Position numbers and translations under genes: made by a program
From: Kastovskya adunca ATA6-11-RM4
GTDB lineage: Bacteria; Cyanobacteriota; Cyanobacteriia; Cyanobacteriales; Coleofasciculaceae
Assembly: GCA_019359445.1 (NCBI GenBank)
Contig: JAHHHJ010000001.1
Span: 124,001 to 188,000, forward strand
Length of the DNA stretch: 64,000 nucleotides
Direction of reading: 5' to 3'
Notes under the pieces: generated by a model
Told to the model about the DNA's origin: nothing
Databases searched by the model: none
Seen by the model: the letters and a program-made list of their open reading frames with translations, nothing else
In this document: positions 33,598 to 44,771 of the stretch, in pieces
How the letters are laid out: each line of letters begins with the position of its first letter
How positions within the stretch are numbered: position 1 is the stretch's first letter

Positions 33598-36500
33598 TTA
33601 CTTTGTGGGAATAGTTACCGCGAAGGTTGTGCCGACTCCAACTTCACTGGTAACTGTAATTTGCCCCCCGTGAACCTCCACGCACTTTTTCACGATCGAT
33701 AACCCTAATCCGGTACCAGGGACGTTGCCAACATTTTGACCTCGGTGGAATGATTCAAACAGTCTAGTTTGATCTTCCGAGGAAATACCGATACCCTCAT
33801 CCCTAACTTGGAAAACTGCCGCTCCATCTTCACTGGTCAGTTGGAAATAAATAGTGCTATCAAGGGGTGAATACTTGATGGCATTCGAGAGCAAATTGGT
33901 GAGAATTTGCCGCAGTAACTTTTTATCAACCCAGGCTTTTAGGTGGTTGTCTACAGGCTTCAAGGTGCTTGCACCGTAGGTCTGCAATATCATCCGCGGA
34001 TTGTCAGTGCTGCTTTGCAGCTCTTCCACCAAATCGCGGCAGAATAGGACTAAATCCAGGGGTGTCCGGTTAAACTCTAATTTTCCCGCTTCGGCTCGAT
34101 TAATCACCAACACATCCTCCAACAACTGAGTCATGTGTCTGACAGATACCTGAATGCGCTGTAGGTGCTTCCGCTTTTTCTGCTCGTCTAGCTTGTGGCT
34201 GTAATCTTCCAAAACCCCAGCCGATGAGGAAATGATTGACAAAGGAGTGCGGAACTCATGGGAAGTCATGGAAACAAAGCGAGATTTCAGGTCGCCAAGC
34301 TCTTTTTCTCTCATCAAAGCCTTACGAATCTCCTGCTCTACCTGTTTGCGTTTAGTGATATCTCGACTGATACCTCGATAACCCTGCAAAATTCCTTGAG
34401 AATCAAATACAGGTGAGCCACTTGTTTCCAGGATAACCCGATGACCATCTTTGTGAATTAGGGTTTTTTCAAGATTTATAAATGGCTTCTGCTGGGAAGT
34501 ATAAAGCTGGAGAATGGCTGAAAACTCATTTGCCTCATCCACCGCCATAAAGTCAAACGTCGTTTTGCCAATTAGCTCTTCCGGCTTGTAGCCGATAATC
34601 TCGCGCACTCTGGGATTGACATAGGTAAAGATTGTGTTGCTATCAATTTCCCATACCCAGTCGTTGGTTTGTTCGACTAAATTACGAAACTTTTCCTCGC
34701 TTTGCCGTAGGGCTTCCTCTGCTTGATTGCGCTGAGTCATGTCATTTAAGGTGCCAGAGCTACCCACGAGGGTACCGTCGGCATCTAACATTAGCCGCAC
34801 AAATACTTCCATCCAACGAAAGCCGCCGTCTTTAGTCAAATAGCGGATTTCCTGGCAGCAGAACTCTTGTTGACGCTTGATTAGGGGTCGGAATAGTTCC
34901 CCATTGCGTTGGCGATCGCCTGGATGGATGTAGTTTAAAGCATGCTTGTTGAGGCTTTCCTCGATGGAAAATCCGGTAATCTCTGTCCAAGCAGGATTGA
35001 GAAATGTCCATGCACCCGTTACATCGGTTTGAAAAATCACCTCTTTAACGGTATCAACAACGGAGCGATATTTTTGTTCGCTCTCGCGCAGTGCTGCTTC
35101 GGCAAAGAAGCGTTCCTGTACCAGGGAAATCGCCACAGCCACCGCTTGCAGGAGAGCGACTTGTGACTTCTCCCAAAAACGGGCTTCTACACAGTTATCA
35201 AAGCCAATGAACCCAAAAAATTCATCGTTGACCGTTAAGGGCAAAATCAGAATAGAAAGGATACCCTGCGGCTCTAGGATGACGCGCTCTGACTCTGGGA
35301 AATCTGCCACGATGCCGTTAACAATTTCATGGCGCGCTAAGGCTTGCGCCCATCGCGGAAAGAAGTTGTCATAGGAGAGATTTTGCAGGGTGGGGTTATC
35401 AATCTCCGGTTTAATTCCCTCGCCACACCACTCCGCTTTTTGACTCATAAAGCAGCGATTAGCTTCATCGGTGTGGTTTTCAAAGACATAAATGCGGCTA
35501 GCACAGGAGACTGGCGCTAAGGTTTCTAGGATGCCCTGATAGCGATCGCCTTGTCCATCCCAAGCTAACAACTGACGTTGAACTTCAACTAACGCGGCTA
35601 GATGCTGTTCGCGCTGAAAGATTAGCTCCTGTGCTTGCCGGCGATCGCTAATGTCTTTCATAAAGCAGTGATGCCCAATGAATTGCCGTTGCCAGTCGTA
35701 GGCAGAAATCATCACCAATTGCTTATAAAACAGCGAGCCGTCTTTACGAACACCTCTGGCTTCCGCTTCCACCTTGCCACATTGGAGCATTTGTTGGTAG
35801 GCGGCGACCATTTTTTCCAAATCTTCAGGAACTATAGTGCGCTGCCAATCCATACCGATCATTTCTTCCGGCTGATAACCTACAGTATTGGCGTAGGCTC
35901 TGTTGACAGCGATATAGCGTCCTTGGGTGTCCAGCCGCGAGATGCCCTCTACGGCATTTTCTAGGGCGGCTCCTAACTCGCGGAGTTCTGCCTCTGCCTG
36001 CTTGGTGAGAGTGATGTCAAATTTTACCCCGATCATGCGGATGGCTCTGTTCGTGGCGTCGTAAAAGACCTTGCCTTTGCTGGCTATCCAACGAATCTCG
36101 CCGCTAGGCAAGACAATCCGAAATTCATTACTGTAGGGTGTCCTCTGTGCAATAGCACGCTGTTTCTCTTGTAAAACGCGATCGCGTTCTTCCGGGTGAA
36201 TCAAGTCAAGGAAGCGGTCGTGGGTACTCGTGAAGGCTTCTGTTTCCAGTCCCAGTAGCTGTTCAAGGCTAGGAGACAAAACTACTTCATTAGTCAGCAG
36301 ATTCCAGTCCCAGATCCCCATACAGGCAGCTTCTAGGGCGATACGCAGTCGCTTTTCACTTTCCCGCAACGCCTCTTCTGCCCACTGACGTTCCTGGCGG
36401 ATAGCCTCGCTAATGGCAATCTCAGCCTGTAGTTGCTGATTGGTTTGTTTCAGTGTGGCGGTGCGTTCCTCGACTCGCCTTTCTAGCTCAGTCTTGGCGA

Positions 36501-37083
36501 TTTGCAGTTCTTCCAGCGTCGCCTCTAATTGCTGATTCGTTACCAGGAGTTCGGCAGCGCATTGCTCTAAATCGGCATCAGCGTGTAGTGTCTCCTCTGT
36601 AAGTGGGTGAGGCTCGCCTCCTAGGGCGTCTGTTACTTTTTGATCTCTAAGGGGGGCTTGTGCTACCCTCCCCTCAGCCTGCGCTTGCCGCAGCCATCGG
36701 CAGAGCGTTGTCGGCGTCGCTAAACCAAGCACCTGCTCCCCATCGTCCACAATCGGCAGGTAGTGAATTTGATGGCGATCGCATAAATCTAAGACGGTAA
36801 AAGCATTAGAACATTGCGATCGCTTCAACGTTACGGGGTTTTGTACCATCACCTCGCCAATTTTGACGCCCTCCAAACTCCGCCCTGTCGCAACAAGCCG
36901 GATAACCTCTTGCTCCGTCAGGAGTCCCACTAGCTGCAACTGCTCCATCACCAAAACACAACCCTCTCCCCCTTGGCTCATGAGGGAGATTGCTTCTATT
37001 AAGGACGTATCAGGAGCGACGGCGAGCGGATCGGGAGCGATCGCCTGCTTCCAATTCAAGGAGTGGAGAGAGTCTAGAAGCAT
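33598..37083 (-). CDS. CBS-PAS-GAF sensor histidine kinase
   Basis: 1161 residues. Two CBS domains at the front (residues about 8-135: APDTSLIEAISLMSQGGEGC, KRSQCSNAFTVLDLCDRHQI) bind adenine nucleotides in other proteins. A coiled coil (about 165-235) leads to four PAS domains and a GAF domain (about 500-650), for example [31 protein letters not shown] and GYRGISRDITKRKQVEQE. The kinase core has the phospho-His in RFVSMTSHEFRTPLSIISS, then NLLSNAIKYSP (N box), DEGIGIS (G1) and GTGLGLSIVKKC (G2), so it should autophosphorylate. No transmembrane segment is visible, hence cytoplasmic. The response regulator follows after 18 bases. Confidence 0.92.
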   Translation of the reverse strand: MLLDSLHSLNWKQAIAPDPLAVAPDTSLIEAISLMSQGGEGCVLVMEQLQLVGLLTEQEVIRLVATGRSLEGVKIGEVMVQNPVTLKRSQCSNAFTVLDLCDRHQIHYLPIVDDGEQVLGLATPTTLCRWLRQAQAEGRVAQAPLRDQKVTDALGGEPHPLTEETLHADADLEQCAAELLVTNQQLEATLEELQIAKTELERRVEERTATLKQTNQQLQAEIAISEAIRQERQWAEEALRESEKRLRIALEAACMGIWDWNLLTNEVVLSPSLEQLLGLETEAFTSTHDRFLDLIHPEERDRVLQEKQRAIAQRTPYSNEFRIVLPSGEIRWIASKGKVFYDATNRAIRMIGVKFDITLTKQAEAELRELGAALENAVEGISRLDTQGRYIAVNRAYANTVGYQPEEMIGMDWQRTIVPEDLEKMVAAYQQMLQCGKVEAEARGVRKDGSLFYKQLVMISAYDWQRQFIGHHCFMKDISDRRQAQELIFQREQHLAALVEVQRQLLAWDGQGDRYQGILETLAPVSCASRIYVFENHTDEANRCFMSQKAEWCGEGIKPEIDNPTLQNLSYDNFFPRWAQALARHEIVNGIVADFPESERVILEPQGILSILILPLTVNDEFFGFIGFDNCVEARFWEKSQVALLQAVAVAISLVQERFFAEAALRESEQKYRSVVDTVKEVIFQTDVTGAWTFLNPAWTEITGFSIEESLNKHALNYIHPGDRQRNGELFRPLIKRQQEFCCQEIRYLTKDGGFRWMEVFVRLMLDADGTLVGSSGTLNDMTQRNQAEEALRQSEEKFRNLVEQTNDWVWEIDSNTIFTYVNPRVREIIGYKPEELIGKTTFDFMAVDEANEFSAILQLYTSQQKPFINLEKTLIHKDGHRVILETSGSPVFDSQGILQGYRGISRDITKRKQVEQEIRKALMREKELGDLKSRFVSMTSHEFRTPLSIISSSAGVLEDYSHKLDEQKKRKHLQRIQVSVRHMTQLLEDVLVINRAEAGKLEFNRTPLDLVLFCRDLVEELQSSTDNPRMILQTYGASTLKPVDNHLKAWVDKKLLRQILTNLLSNAIKYSPLDSTIYFQLTSEDGAAVFQVRDEGIGISSEDQTRLFESFHRGQNVGNVPGTGLGLSIVKKCVEVHGGQITVTSEVGVGTTFAVTIPTK

Positions 37084-38143
37084 GATTGGTTGGTGTCGTA
37101 ACTTTTAAAACAAACAGTGGGTTATCACAACGGGTAGGAAAAGCGCGATCGCGCTCTTCAATTTCAAGCATCCTTCTACTCAACGAGACACCCTTATTAT
37201 TCCCGTTATTTCCCCAAATATTATTAAATTAACTAATTCCCAAACCCGTTACTACAATAACTCTGCTTAACTTATAACCCCTGAGGATGTTTCCGTAAAT
37301 TCGTGGATCTAATCTCAGTGAAATTACTGTAAGTAGGCTTGAGTTGAAGCAAACGGATTTAGGGTGAGGGCGAAAGACTTTTGTCAGTCAATCAGGGGGA
37401 TCGGACAATGTGTTGCATCCTGGTAAGAGATGGATATACACCGAACCCTTACAAGGAGAGGGGTTTGACCCCCAGTGAATTCATCAACAACATCTTTAAA
37501 GCTCAGTAAATAAAAACACTTTTTGAGAACAGTTGTGAATCCTTCAGAAATACTACTTAAATCTTTTTACGCATTTCTACATTGGATTAGTTGGTTTGCA
37601 AGTGTTACTTTTTATAAAAGTTGACCTAAATTTGAGCAGCAGTATCCCGTGAACTTCTGCCTATTGATCGGTGAATTAGTCATTTTTATACTAGTAATTA
37701 TACTTAGTACTTTATAATGTAATTTTTGATACATTTTAATATTGAATACTTCTCCTAATACCAATTTGCGTTCGCCAGGTAAAAAACGATTGGATAGAAA
37801 GATGAAAGATAGGGAGAACAAGAAAGGATTATGTTTGGCTACAATTTGGATATATCCACCCTAAAGCATCCGAAAGAAACTTATTATCTCTTGCTTCTTT
37901 CTCTGCGTTCTGGTGTGCTTTTGTAGTTCTTTTATCAACATCGTAAACGTAATAAACCTGCTACAAAATCTCAAGACAATTACTAAAATAGAGAACTTAA
38001 ACCGTTCCAGTTAGCAACCTTGACAACACCAAAATCGGCAAAAAACTAGCAACCTCCAGATAGAAAATTGCGCTGTAATCTTTTCCCTCCACTACCAATA
38101 AACCAAAAAAGCTTCGCACTAAGGAGTAAAAGAGGAAATTTGT
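37084..38143. other. Long intergenic region (about 1.06 kb)
   Basis: Between divergent kinase genes. It contains TTTTGTCAGTCAATCAGG (near 37380), which resembles TTTTGTCAGTCAGTCAGG at about 16418, and an AT-rich tail to the start at 38144. A frame at 37612-37821 on the minus strand has no support. I see no gene. Confidence 0.5.
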
Positions 38144-41100
38144 ATGCTGAAATCTTTGCAAGGCTTTTTTGAAACAGATTCATTTATCCCCCACGGACAT
38201 TGCTACCTGTGGAAGCCAGAATTGCTGTCGCTACATATCGCCTCCGATACTCTAATTGCCCTTGGCTGTTTCTCTATTTCTCTTGCCCTCGCCTACTTCG
38301 TTCAAAAGCGACGGGACTTTCCCTTCAACTGGATCTTCCTATTATTTGGAGCCTTCATCGTCTCCTGTGGCATAACTCACATTATGGGAGTGTGGACGCT
38401 TTGGCATCCGACCTACTGGCTTTCAGGGGTAGTGAAAGCTTTGACGGCTGGGATTTCTGTCTGTATAGCGATCGCGCTCGTGTCAGTTGTTCCTCAAGCT
38501 CTCGCCTTGCCCAGTCCCGCCGCGTTGGAAGCAGAAATCCGCAGTCGCAAGCAGGCAGAAGCGGCTTTGTACGAGAGCGAAACAAAGCTTAATGGCGTTC
38601 TCAACTCCCTCGATAACGTGGTTTGGTCTGTTTCCAGCACAAACTTTGAGATACTTTACATCAACCCCGCCACCGAAAAAGTTTACGGTCGTTCCCCGCA
38701 AGAGTTTTTCGATAACCCGAACCTTTGGCAGGACGTTATTTATCCAGAAGACCGCGAGCGAGTTGTAGATTCTACGGGTACCGTTTTTACCACAGGTAAT
38801 TTGGCAAGGGAATACCGGATTGTACGTCCAGACGGCGAAGTCCGTTGGCTTTACGACCGAGGTCGTCTCGCCTGCGATGCTAGCGGTACTCCGATCCGGA
38901 TCGATGGGATTGTCACTGACATTACCGAACGCAAGCAAATCGAGGAAGCTTTACATCAGGAACGAGAATTTTTAAAAACCCTACTTGATAACCTGACAGA
39001 AGGCATTGTCGCCTGCGACGCTAATGGTGTTTTGACTTGCTTTAATCAAGCAACGCGAGAGTATCATGGGCTGCCAGAACAATCCATTCCTCCCGAAGCT
39101 TGGTCGGAATACTATGACTTGTATCATGTCGATGGCAAGACGCGGATGCAGAGAGAAGACATCCCCTTGTTCCGAGCTTTTCAGGGAGAATTAATTCAAA
39201 ATGTGGAAATGGTAATGGCTCCTAAAGGCAGACCCCAGCGAACGCTTTTAGCCAGCGGACAAGCCTTCTTCGATCCTCAAGGAAAAAAACTCGGTGCAGT
39301 GGTGGCAATGCATGACATCACTGAGCGCAAAGCGGCGGAAGAAGCGCTCTCTAGAGCCAACGCCGAGCTAGAAACGCGAGTCGAAGTACGGACGGCGGAA
39401 CTCAGAAATGCTGTTGAGCAGTTGCAAGCAGAAATCACGGAGCGCCAGCGAGTTGCCGCCGTCCTCAAGGAAAGCGAAGAACGCTTTCGCTCGCTCGTAT
39501 CTAATGTTCCGGGGGCAATCTACCGCTGTGCTTGCGATGCCGATTGGACAATGGATTTTATTAGCGATGCGATCGCTGAGATTACAGGTTATCCTGCCTC
39601 TGACTTTATTCAAAACAGAGTCCGCTGCTTTGCGAGTATCATCCATCCAGAAGATGTAGAGGTAATGGAACGCTCCATTTATGAGGCATTGGCGAAAAAA
39701 CAGCCTTACATCATTGAATATCGGCTGATTGGGGCAGATGGCAGCGTCAGATGGGTTTCGGAAAAAGGTCAAGGCGTCTTCAACTCTGTAGGAGAGGTAC
39801 TCTCTCTAGATGGGGCGATCTTTGATGTTAGCGATCGCAAAGCCGCAGAAGAAGCACTGTGGGCTACTCAAGAACGATTCCAACATTTGCTTGCTTATAG
39901 CCCAGCGGTGATTTATAGCGCCAGCGTTTCGGACAATCTCGCCGCTACCTTCATCAGCGAGAATGTCACGGCACAAATGGGCTTTTTGCCAGAGGAATTC
40001 CTGAAGGATTCAGGATTTTGGGCTAACCACCTTCACCCTGAAGATGCTCCGCGTATCTTCGCTGAGATGAAGCAGGTGTTTGAGCAGGAACACCATTCCC
40101 AGGAATACCGTTTCCTCTTTAAAGATGGTACTTACCACTGGATGCACGATGAGTTAAAGCTCGTACGAGACACATCCGGTAATGTTCAAGAAATTATCGG
40201 TTGCTGGCGCGACATCACCGATCGCAAACAAGCAGAAGCTCAATTGCAGCAAACCGCCGCCGAGTTGGCTCGTTCTGAGGCAGAACTAAGGCAGCAAACT
40301 CGCATCCTGGAATTAGTCCTCAACAGCATGGGCGATGGCGTCATCGTTGCTGATGAAACAGGTAACTTCTTAATCTTTAACCCGGCTGCCCAGGAAATGG
40401 TCGGTTTGGGTTCCACAGATACTCCCCCCGATGAATGGTCAGCGACCTACGGCTTGTTCTTGCCTGATGGTTGTACTCCTTACCCTTCAGAAGATATACC
40501 GCTGACGCGGACGATTCGAGGCGAAGCCTTTGACGATGTGGACGTGTTTGTCTGTCATCCTGGCAAGCCGACAGGTCTGTGGTTAAAAGTTAACGGCAGA
40601 CCGCTATTAGACGAATCTGGTATCCTCAGGGGGGGCGCGATCGTTTACCGCAACGTCACCAGCCAGAGGCAAGCCCAACAGCGCCTCAAACAGCTCGCCA
40701 AAGAGCAAAAAAGTCTGCTAAGAGAACTGAAAAATCGGCAGAATGCTCTTGATGAAGCGGCAATTGTCAGCGAAACAGACTTGAAGGGAACGATTACCTT
40801 TGTCAATGACAAGTTCTGTCAAGTCTCCGGATACAGCCGCGAAGAACTGATTGGACAAAACCATCGCTTGATCAACTCTGGGGAGCATTCCCAGTCATTG
40901 TTCCAAAACCTTTGGGAGACGATCTCACAAGGCAGAGTCTGGAAAGGCGAGATTAAAAACAAGCGCAAAGATGGCTCTTTCTATTGGGTTGACACCACCA
41001 TTGCCCCGATATTTGACATCAATGGCAAAATTGTTAAATACATCAGCATCCGCTTTGACGTTACGGAGCGAAAACAAGCAGAAGAAGCACTTATTGCATC

Positions 41101-43984
41101 AAGTCGAAAAGTTGTCAATACTCTTGAGAGTATTACTGATGCCTTTTTTGCTCTCAACCATCAGTGGCAGTTCACCTATCTTAATCAACAGGCAGAACAG
41201 CTTTTAAAGAAAAGCCAGACAGAACTCCTGGGTAAAAATATTTGGGATGAGTTTCCTGAAGCCGTGGGTTCGACGTTTGACCATTACTATCACAAGAGCA
41301 TAACGCAACAGATCTCCATCACCTTTGAAGAGTTCTACCCACCACTGGATGGCTGGTTTGAAGTCCGTGCTTATCCCAGTGAAGATGGGCTTTCTGTCTA
41401 CTTCCACGACATTAGCGAACGCAAGCAAGCAGAGGAGGAACTGCGGGAAAGCGAAGAGCGCTTCCGCTTGTTAGTGGAGGGGGTGAAGGACTACGCGATT
41501 TTCATGCTCTCGCCTGACGGACGGATTGTCAGTTGGAATGATGGGGCAGAACGCGTCAACGGCTATGCGGCTGAGGAGATTCTCGGTCAGCCTATCTCTT
41601 GTTTTTACACCCCTGAAGATATCGAGCAAGGGAAGCCAGAGGAAGAACTGAGGGTAGCAACAAGCCAAGGTTGGTTTGAAGACGAAGGCTGGCGCGTTCG
41701 CAAGGATGGGTCGCTGTTTTGGGTAGATGTGATGGTGACAGCCTTATGGGACAAAACTGGACAGCTACGGGGCTTCTCGAAAGTAACGCGCGACGTTACC
41801 GAACGCAAGCTGGCAGAGGAGAAACTGCAACAGACAACAGCACTACAGCAAGCGATTTTTAATAGTACCAACTACTTAATTGTTGCGACTACGGCAGAGG
41901 GTATTGTCCACACCTTTAATGACGCCGCCGCACGACTGCTAGGATATACAGCAGCAGAGGTGTTAGGAAAAGCAACGCCTGCTATTTGGCATGACAAAGA
42001 AGAAGTCGTGCGGCGATCGCAACAGTTATCTCAAGAGTTGGGAATCCCTATTGAGCCTGGATTTGAGACGTTTGTTGCCAAAGCGCGATCGCATAAGTCC
42101 TACGATGAGTGTGAATGGTCTTATATCCGCAAAGATGGCAGTCGCTTTCCAGTGCTACTGTCGGTAACCGCTTTGCGCGATTCAGAAGGAAACATTACAG
42201 GATTTGTCGGAGTTGGCAGTGACATCACCGAACGCAAGCAAGCCGAGGAAGAACTCCGCCAACTGACGGCGGCGATGGAAAATGCCGTAGATGGAATTTC
42301 GCGGCTAGATACCCAAGGGCGCTACCTTACTGTCAACAGAGCCTACGCCAGCCCAGCAGGTTACGAACCGGAAGAAATGATCGGGATGGAATGGCCCTTA
42401 ACGGTACATCCTGACGACCAGGAAAAGTTGAGCATTGCCTACCAACAAATGTTGCGTGATGGCAAGGTGGAAGCGGAAGCCAAGGGCATCCGTAAAGATG
42501 GTTCGATCTTTTATAAGCAACTGGTGATGATTTCTGCTTACGACGAGCAAGGGCAGTTTATCGGGCATCACTGCTTTATGAAGGATATTAGCGATCGCAA
42601 ACAAGCAGAAGCCCAATTGCAGCAAACTGCCGCCGAATTAGCTCGTTCTGAGGCAGAGTTAAGGCAGCAAACAGCCATCTTTGAATTAATCCTCAATAGC
42701 ATGGGCGATGGTGTCATCGTCGCCGACGAACAAGGGCAGTTTTTAATCTTCAACCCCGCCGCTGAGGAAATGTTTGGCTCCGGTTCTACAGATACCGCCC
42801 CCAGTGAATGGTCTGCCACCTACGGTCTATTTTTACCCGATGCCGTCACCCCCTACCCCAAAGACAATTTACCTCTGGCACGGGCGATTAAAGGAGAAGC
42901 GGTTGATGATTTAGAAATGTTTGTTCGCCATGCTGGTACGCCGGAAGGTCTCTGGGCAAAAATCAATGGCAGACCGCTTTGGGATGACGAGGAAGTGCTG
43001 AGGGGCGGCGTGATTGTTTGTCGCAATGTCACGGGGGATAAGGAAGCGGAGGCAGCGTTGCGGCGGTCAGAAGCGCAACTGCGAGAGCAAGCGACGCAAT
43101 TAGAACAAACCTTACGCGAACTCCGTCAGACCCAAACCCAACTCGTTCAAACTGAAAAAATGTCTTCCCTAGGGCAACTCGTTGCGGGTGTTGCCCACGA
43201 AATTAACAACCCCGTTAACTTTATCTACGGCAATCTTGTCCACGCCAACGACTATACAAGCGACTTGCTCAATTTGGTTGAACTCTATCAGGAATCCTAT
43301 CCGGAACCTGCACCCGCGATTCAAGATGAGGTAGAGGCAATTGACCTTGATTTCCTGAAAATAGACCTCCCCAAGATGCTGACATCAATGAAGGTGGGGG
43401 CAGAACGTATCCGCCAAATTGTTCTATCGTTGCGGAACTTCTCGCGGCTAGATGAAGCCGATATGAAAGCTGTTGATATCCACGACGGTCTAGACAATAC
43501 CCTACTAATTCTGCAAAATCGCCTCAAAGCAAAACCCGATCATCCAGGTATTCAAGTCATCAAAGAGTACGGCAACTTGCCTTTAGTAGAGTGCTACGCC
43601 GGACAGCTTAACCAAGTGTTCATGAATATTTTGGCGAATGCCATTGATGCCTTAGATGAGTGCCACAAAAAGCATAGGGCGGAGTTGGCAGCATCCGTTG
43701 AAACTATGAAAAATTATCCCAGCATGATTAAGATTCGTACCGAGGTTAATGACAGCAATGAGGTAGAAATTCGGATTGCTGACAATGGTACAGGGATGAT
43801 GGAGTCGGTATGCGCTCGGTTATTCGATCCGTTCTTTACAACGAAACCTGTGGGTCAAGGTACAGGTTTAGGAATGTCGATTAGCTACCAGATTGTGGTG
43901 GAAAAACATCGCGGTCAATTGCTGTGTTCTTCAGAACCCGATCAGGGTACAGAGTTTTTAATTCAAATTCCGATTCGGCGCTAA
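38144..43984 (+). CDS. Ethylene-receptor-like multi-PAS sensor histidine kinase
   Basis: 1946 residues. The N-terminus (about 20-130) is a three-helix membrane domain like ETR1, the ethylene sensor of plants: [20 protein letters not shown] has the Asp (Asp35), and [20 protein letters not shown] has Cys75 and His79, the copper ligands in ETR1. Then many PAS modules follow (boundaries from repeated DITERK/DISERK linkers), including two almost identical blocks, [19 protein letters not shown] and [19 protein letters not shown]. The end is a kinase core: [19 protein letters not shown] (phospho-His), [19 protein letters not shown] and [13 protein letters not shown]. No receiver follows, so it needs a partner regulator. 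In Synechocystis a related domain binds ethylene; a light role through a GAF domain is not evident here. Confidence 0.93.
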   Translation: MLKSLQGFFETDSFIPHGHCYLWKPELLSLHIASDTLIALGCFSISLALAYFVQKRRDFPFNWIFLLFGAFIVSCGITHIMGVWTLWHPTYWLSGVVKALTAGISVCIAIALVSVVPQALALPSPAALEAEIRSRKQAEAALYESETKLNGVLNSLDNVVWSVSSTNFEILYINPATEKVYGRSPQEFFDNPNLWQDVIYPEDRERVVDSTGTVFTTGNLAREYRIVRPDGEVRWLYDRGRLACDASGTPIRIDGIVTDITERKQIEEALHQEREFLKTLLDNLTEGIVACDANGVLTCFNQATREYHGLPEQSIPPEAWSEYYDLYHVDGKTRMQREDIPLFRAFQGELIQNVEMVMAPKGRPQRTLLASGQAFFDPQGKKLGAVVAMHDITERKAAEEALSRANAELETRVEVRTAELRNAVEQLQAEITERQRVAAVLKESEERFRSLVSNVPGAIYRCACDADWTMDFISDAIAEITGYPASDFIQNRVRCFASIIHPEDVEVMERSIYEALAKKQPYIIEYRLIGADGSVRWVSEKGQGVFNSVGEVLSLDGAIFDVSDRKAAEEALWATQERFQHLLAYSPAVIYSASVSDNLAATFISENVTAQMGFLPEEFLKDSGFWANHLHPEDAPRIFAEMKQVFEQEHHSQEYRFLFKDGTYHWMHDELKLVRDTSGNVQEIIGCWRDITDRKQAEAQLQQTAAELARSEAELRQQTRILELVLNSMGDGVIVADETGNFLIFNPAAQEMVGLGSTDTPPDEWSATYGLFLPDGCTPYPSEDIPLTRTIRGEAFDDVDVFVCHPGKPTGLWLKVNGRPLLDESGILRGGAIVYRNVTSQRQAQQRLKQLAKEQKSLLRELKNRQNALDEAAIVSETDLKGTITFVNDKFCQVSGYSREELIGQNHRLINSGEHSQSLFQNLWETISQGRVWKGEIKNKRKDGSFYWVDTTIAPIFDINGKIVKYISIRFDVTERKQAEEALIASSRKVVNTLESITDAFFALNHQWQFTYLNQQAEQLLKKSQTELLGKNIWDEFPEAVGSTFDHYYHKSITQQISITFEEFYPPLDGWFEVRAYPSEDGLSVYFHDISERKQAEEELRESEERFRLLVEGVKDYAIFMLSPDGRIVSWNDGAERVNGYAAEEILGQPISCFYTPEDIEQGKPEEELRVATSQGWFEDEGWRVRKDGSLFWVDVMVTALWDKTGQLRGFSKVTRDVTERKLAEEKLQQTTALQQAIFNSTNYLIVATTAEGIVHTFNDAAARLLGYTAAEVLGKATPAIWHDKEEVVRRSQQLSQELGIPIEPGFETFVAKARSHKSYDECEWSYIRKDGSRFPVLLSVTALRDSEGNITGFVGVGSDITERKQAEEELRQLTAAMENAVDGISRLDTQGRYLTVNRAYASPAGYEPEEMIGMEWPLTVHPDDQEKLSIAYQQMLRDGKVEAEAKGIRKDGSIFYKQLVMISAYDEQGQFIGHHCFMKDISDRKQAEAQLQQTAAELARSEAELRQQTAIFELILNSMGDGVIVADEQGQFLIFNPAAEEMFGSGSTDTAPSEWSATYGLFLPDAVTPYPKDNLPLARAIKGEAVDDLEMFVRHAGTPEGLWAKINGRPLWDDEEVLRGGVIVCRNVTGDKEAEAALRRSEAQLREQATQLEQTLRELRQTQTQLVQTEKMSSLGQLVAGVAHEINNPVNFIYGNLVHANDYTSDLLNLVELYQESYPEPAPAIQDEVEAIDLDFLKIDLPKMLTSMKVGAERIRQIVLSLRNFSRLDEADMKAVDIHDGLDNTLLILQNRLKAKPDHPGIQVIKEYGNLPLVECYAGQLNQVFMNILANAIDALDECHKKHRAELAASVETMKNYPSMIKIRTEVNDSNEVEIRIADNGTGMMESVCARLFDPFFTTKPVGQGTGLGMSISYQIVVEKHRGQLLCSSEPDQGTEFLIQIPIRR

Positions 43985-43987
43985 AGT

Positions 43988-44614
43988 CTAAGCGGAACGC
44001 AAAAGGGTAGAGCGCCAGCGACCCTGCTGTAGCTGGTGCATGTGTTCAAATAGTTTCCAGCAATAAGGCTCTGGGAGTCCGCAGGTGACGGCTCCTCGCA
44101 GCACGACGTTGAAGTACCAGTCGTTGGGGGCAAGTTCTTCGGCTAACTTATCCACCACTACATAGGTACGGACGTTGTTGTATATGCGCCCTTGGCAGTG
44201 GATTTCTACTGATTCGTGCCGATAGCCATTGGTGGGAATCTCTTCCCTAAGATCGAGGGCGTCGCTCAAGCGCCAAGGGAGTTGATACAGCACTCCTTCC
44301 ACTGCCGCTGTTGGTTCGACTACCACATCTAGCACGCCGCATTTACGCAGAGTAGATTTGCTATAAAAGCCTAAGCGATAGCCTTTGAGGGTGGCAGCAC
44401 CGATGACGTAGGGGTGAGTATTCTCGCCGAGCGATCGCTTCAAGTCCACCGGGCACATACAAGAACCATAGGCGAAATAGTAGAACATTGGCTCCTGAAG
44501 GGGCAGGGGGTGCAAATTCTCTCTTAGTTGGCAGGGATTGCTCAACTGTTGTGGAGAATTGCGGCGGACTTCGTCGTGGCGATCGCTGGGATGTTTAGGC
44601 TGAACACTCATCAA
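43988..44614 (-). CDS. Gamma-glutamylcyclotransferase-family protein
   Basis: 208 residues with the family start MFYYFAYGSCMCPVDLKRS (the YGSN-type loop), AATLKGYRLGFYSKST, and GVLYQLPWRLSDALDLREEI with the acidic residue that acts in the GGCT class. The fold opens gamma-glutamyl amines to 5-oxoproline; a true substrate cannot be told. The frame is open to 44614, but Met43 (44488) begins the conserved part and has GGAG about 4 bases upstream, so the first 42 residues may not be translated. It ends only 3 bases from the convergent kinase gene. Confidence 0.75.
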   Translation of the reverse strand: MMSVQPKHPSDRHDEVRRNSPQQLSNPCQLRENLHPLPLQEPMFYYFAYGSCMCPVDLKRSLGENTHPYVIGAATLKGYRLGFYSKSTLRKCGVLDVVVEPTAAVEGVLYQLPWRLSDALDLREEIPTNGYRHESVEIHCQGRIYNNVRTYVVVDKLAEELAPNDWYFNVVLRGAVTCGLPEPYCWKLFEHMHQLQQGRWRSTLLRSA

Positions 44615-44771
44615 CGGCTATCAGTGATATTTGTAGCTATGACTAGGGATTCTAGCAAAAAGCTGCCTAAGAATACAACATATTCCGATCGACAAACCGT
44701 AGATTCACAGTTTTTCCCCCGTCAAGTCCAAAAACTATAACGGGGGCATCTCCGGTGGCTAATCGTCAATA

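Noticed and set aside
37612-37821. 69-codon minus-strand frame in the long spacer
   Set aside because: No ribosome site and no family; AT-rich chance frame.
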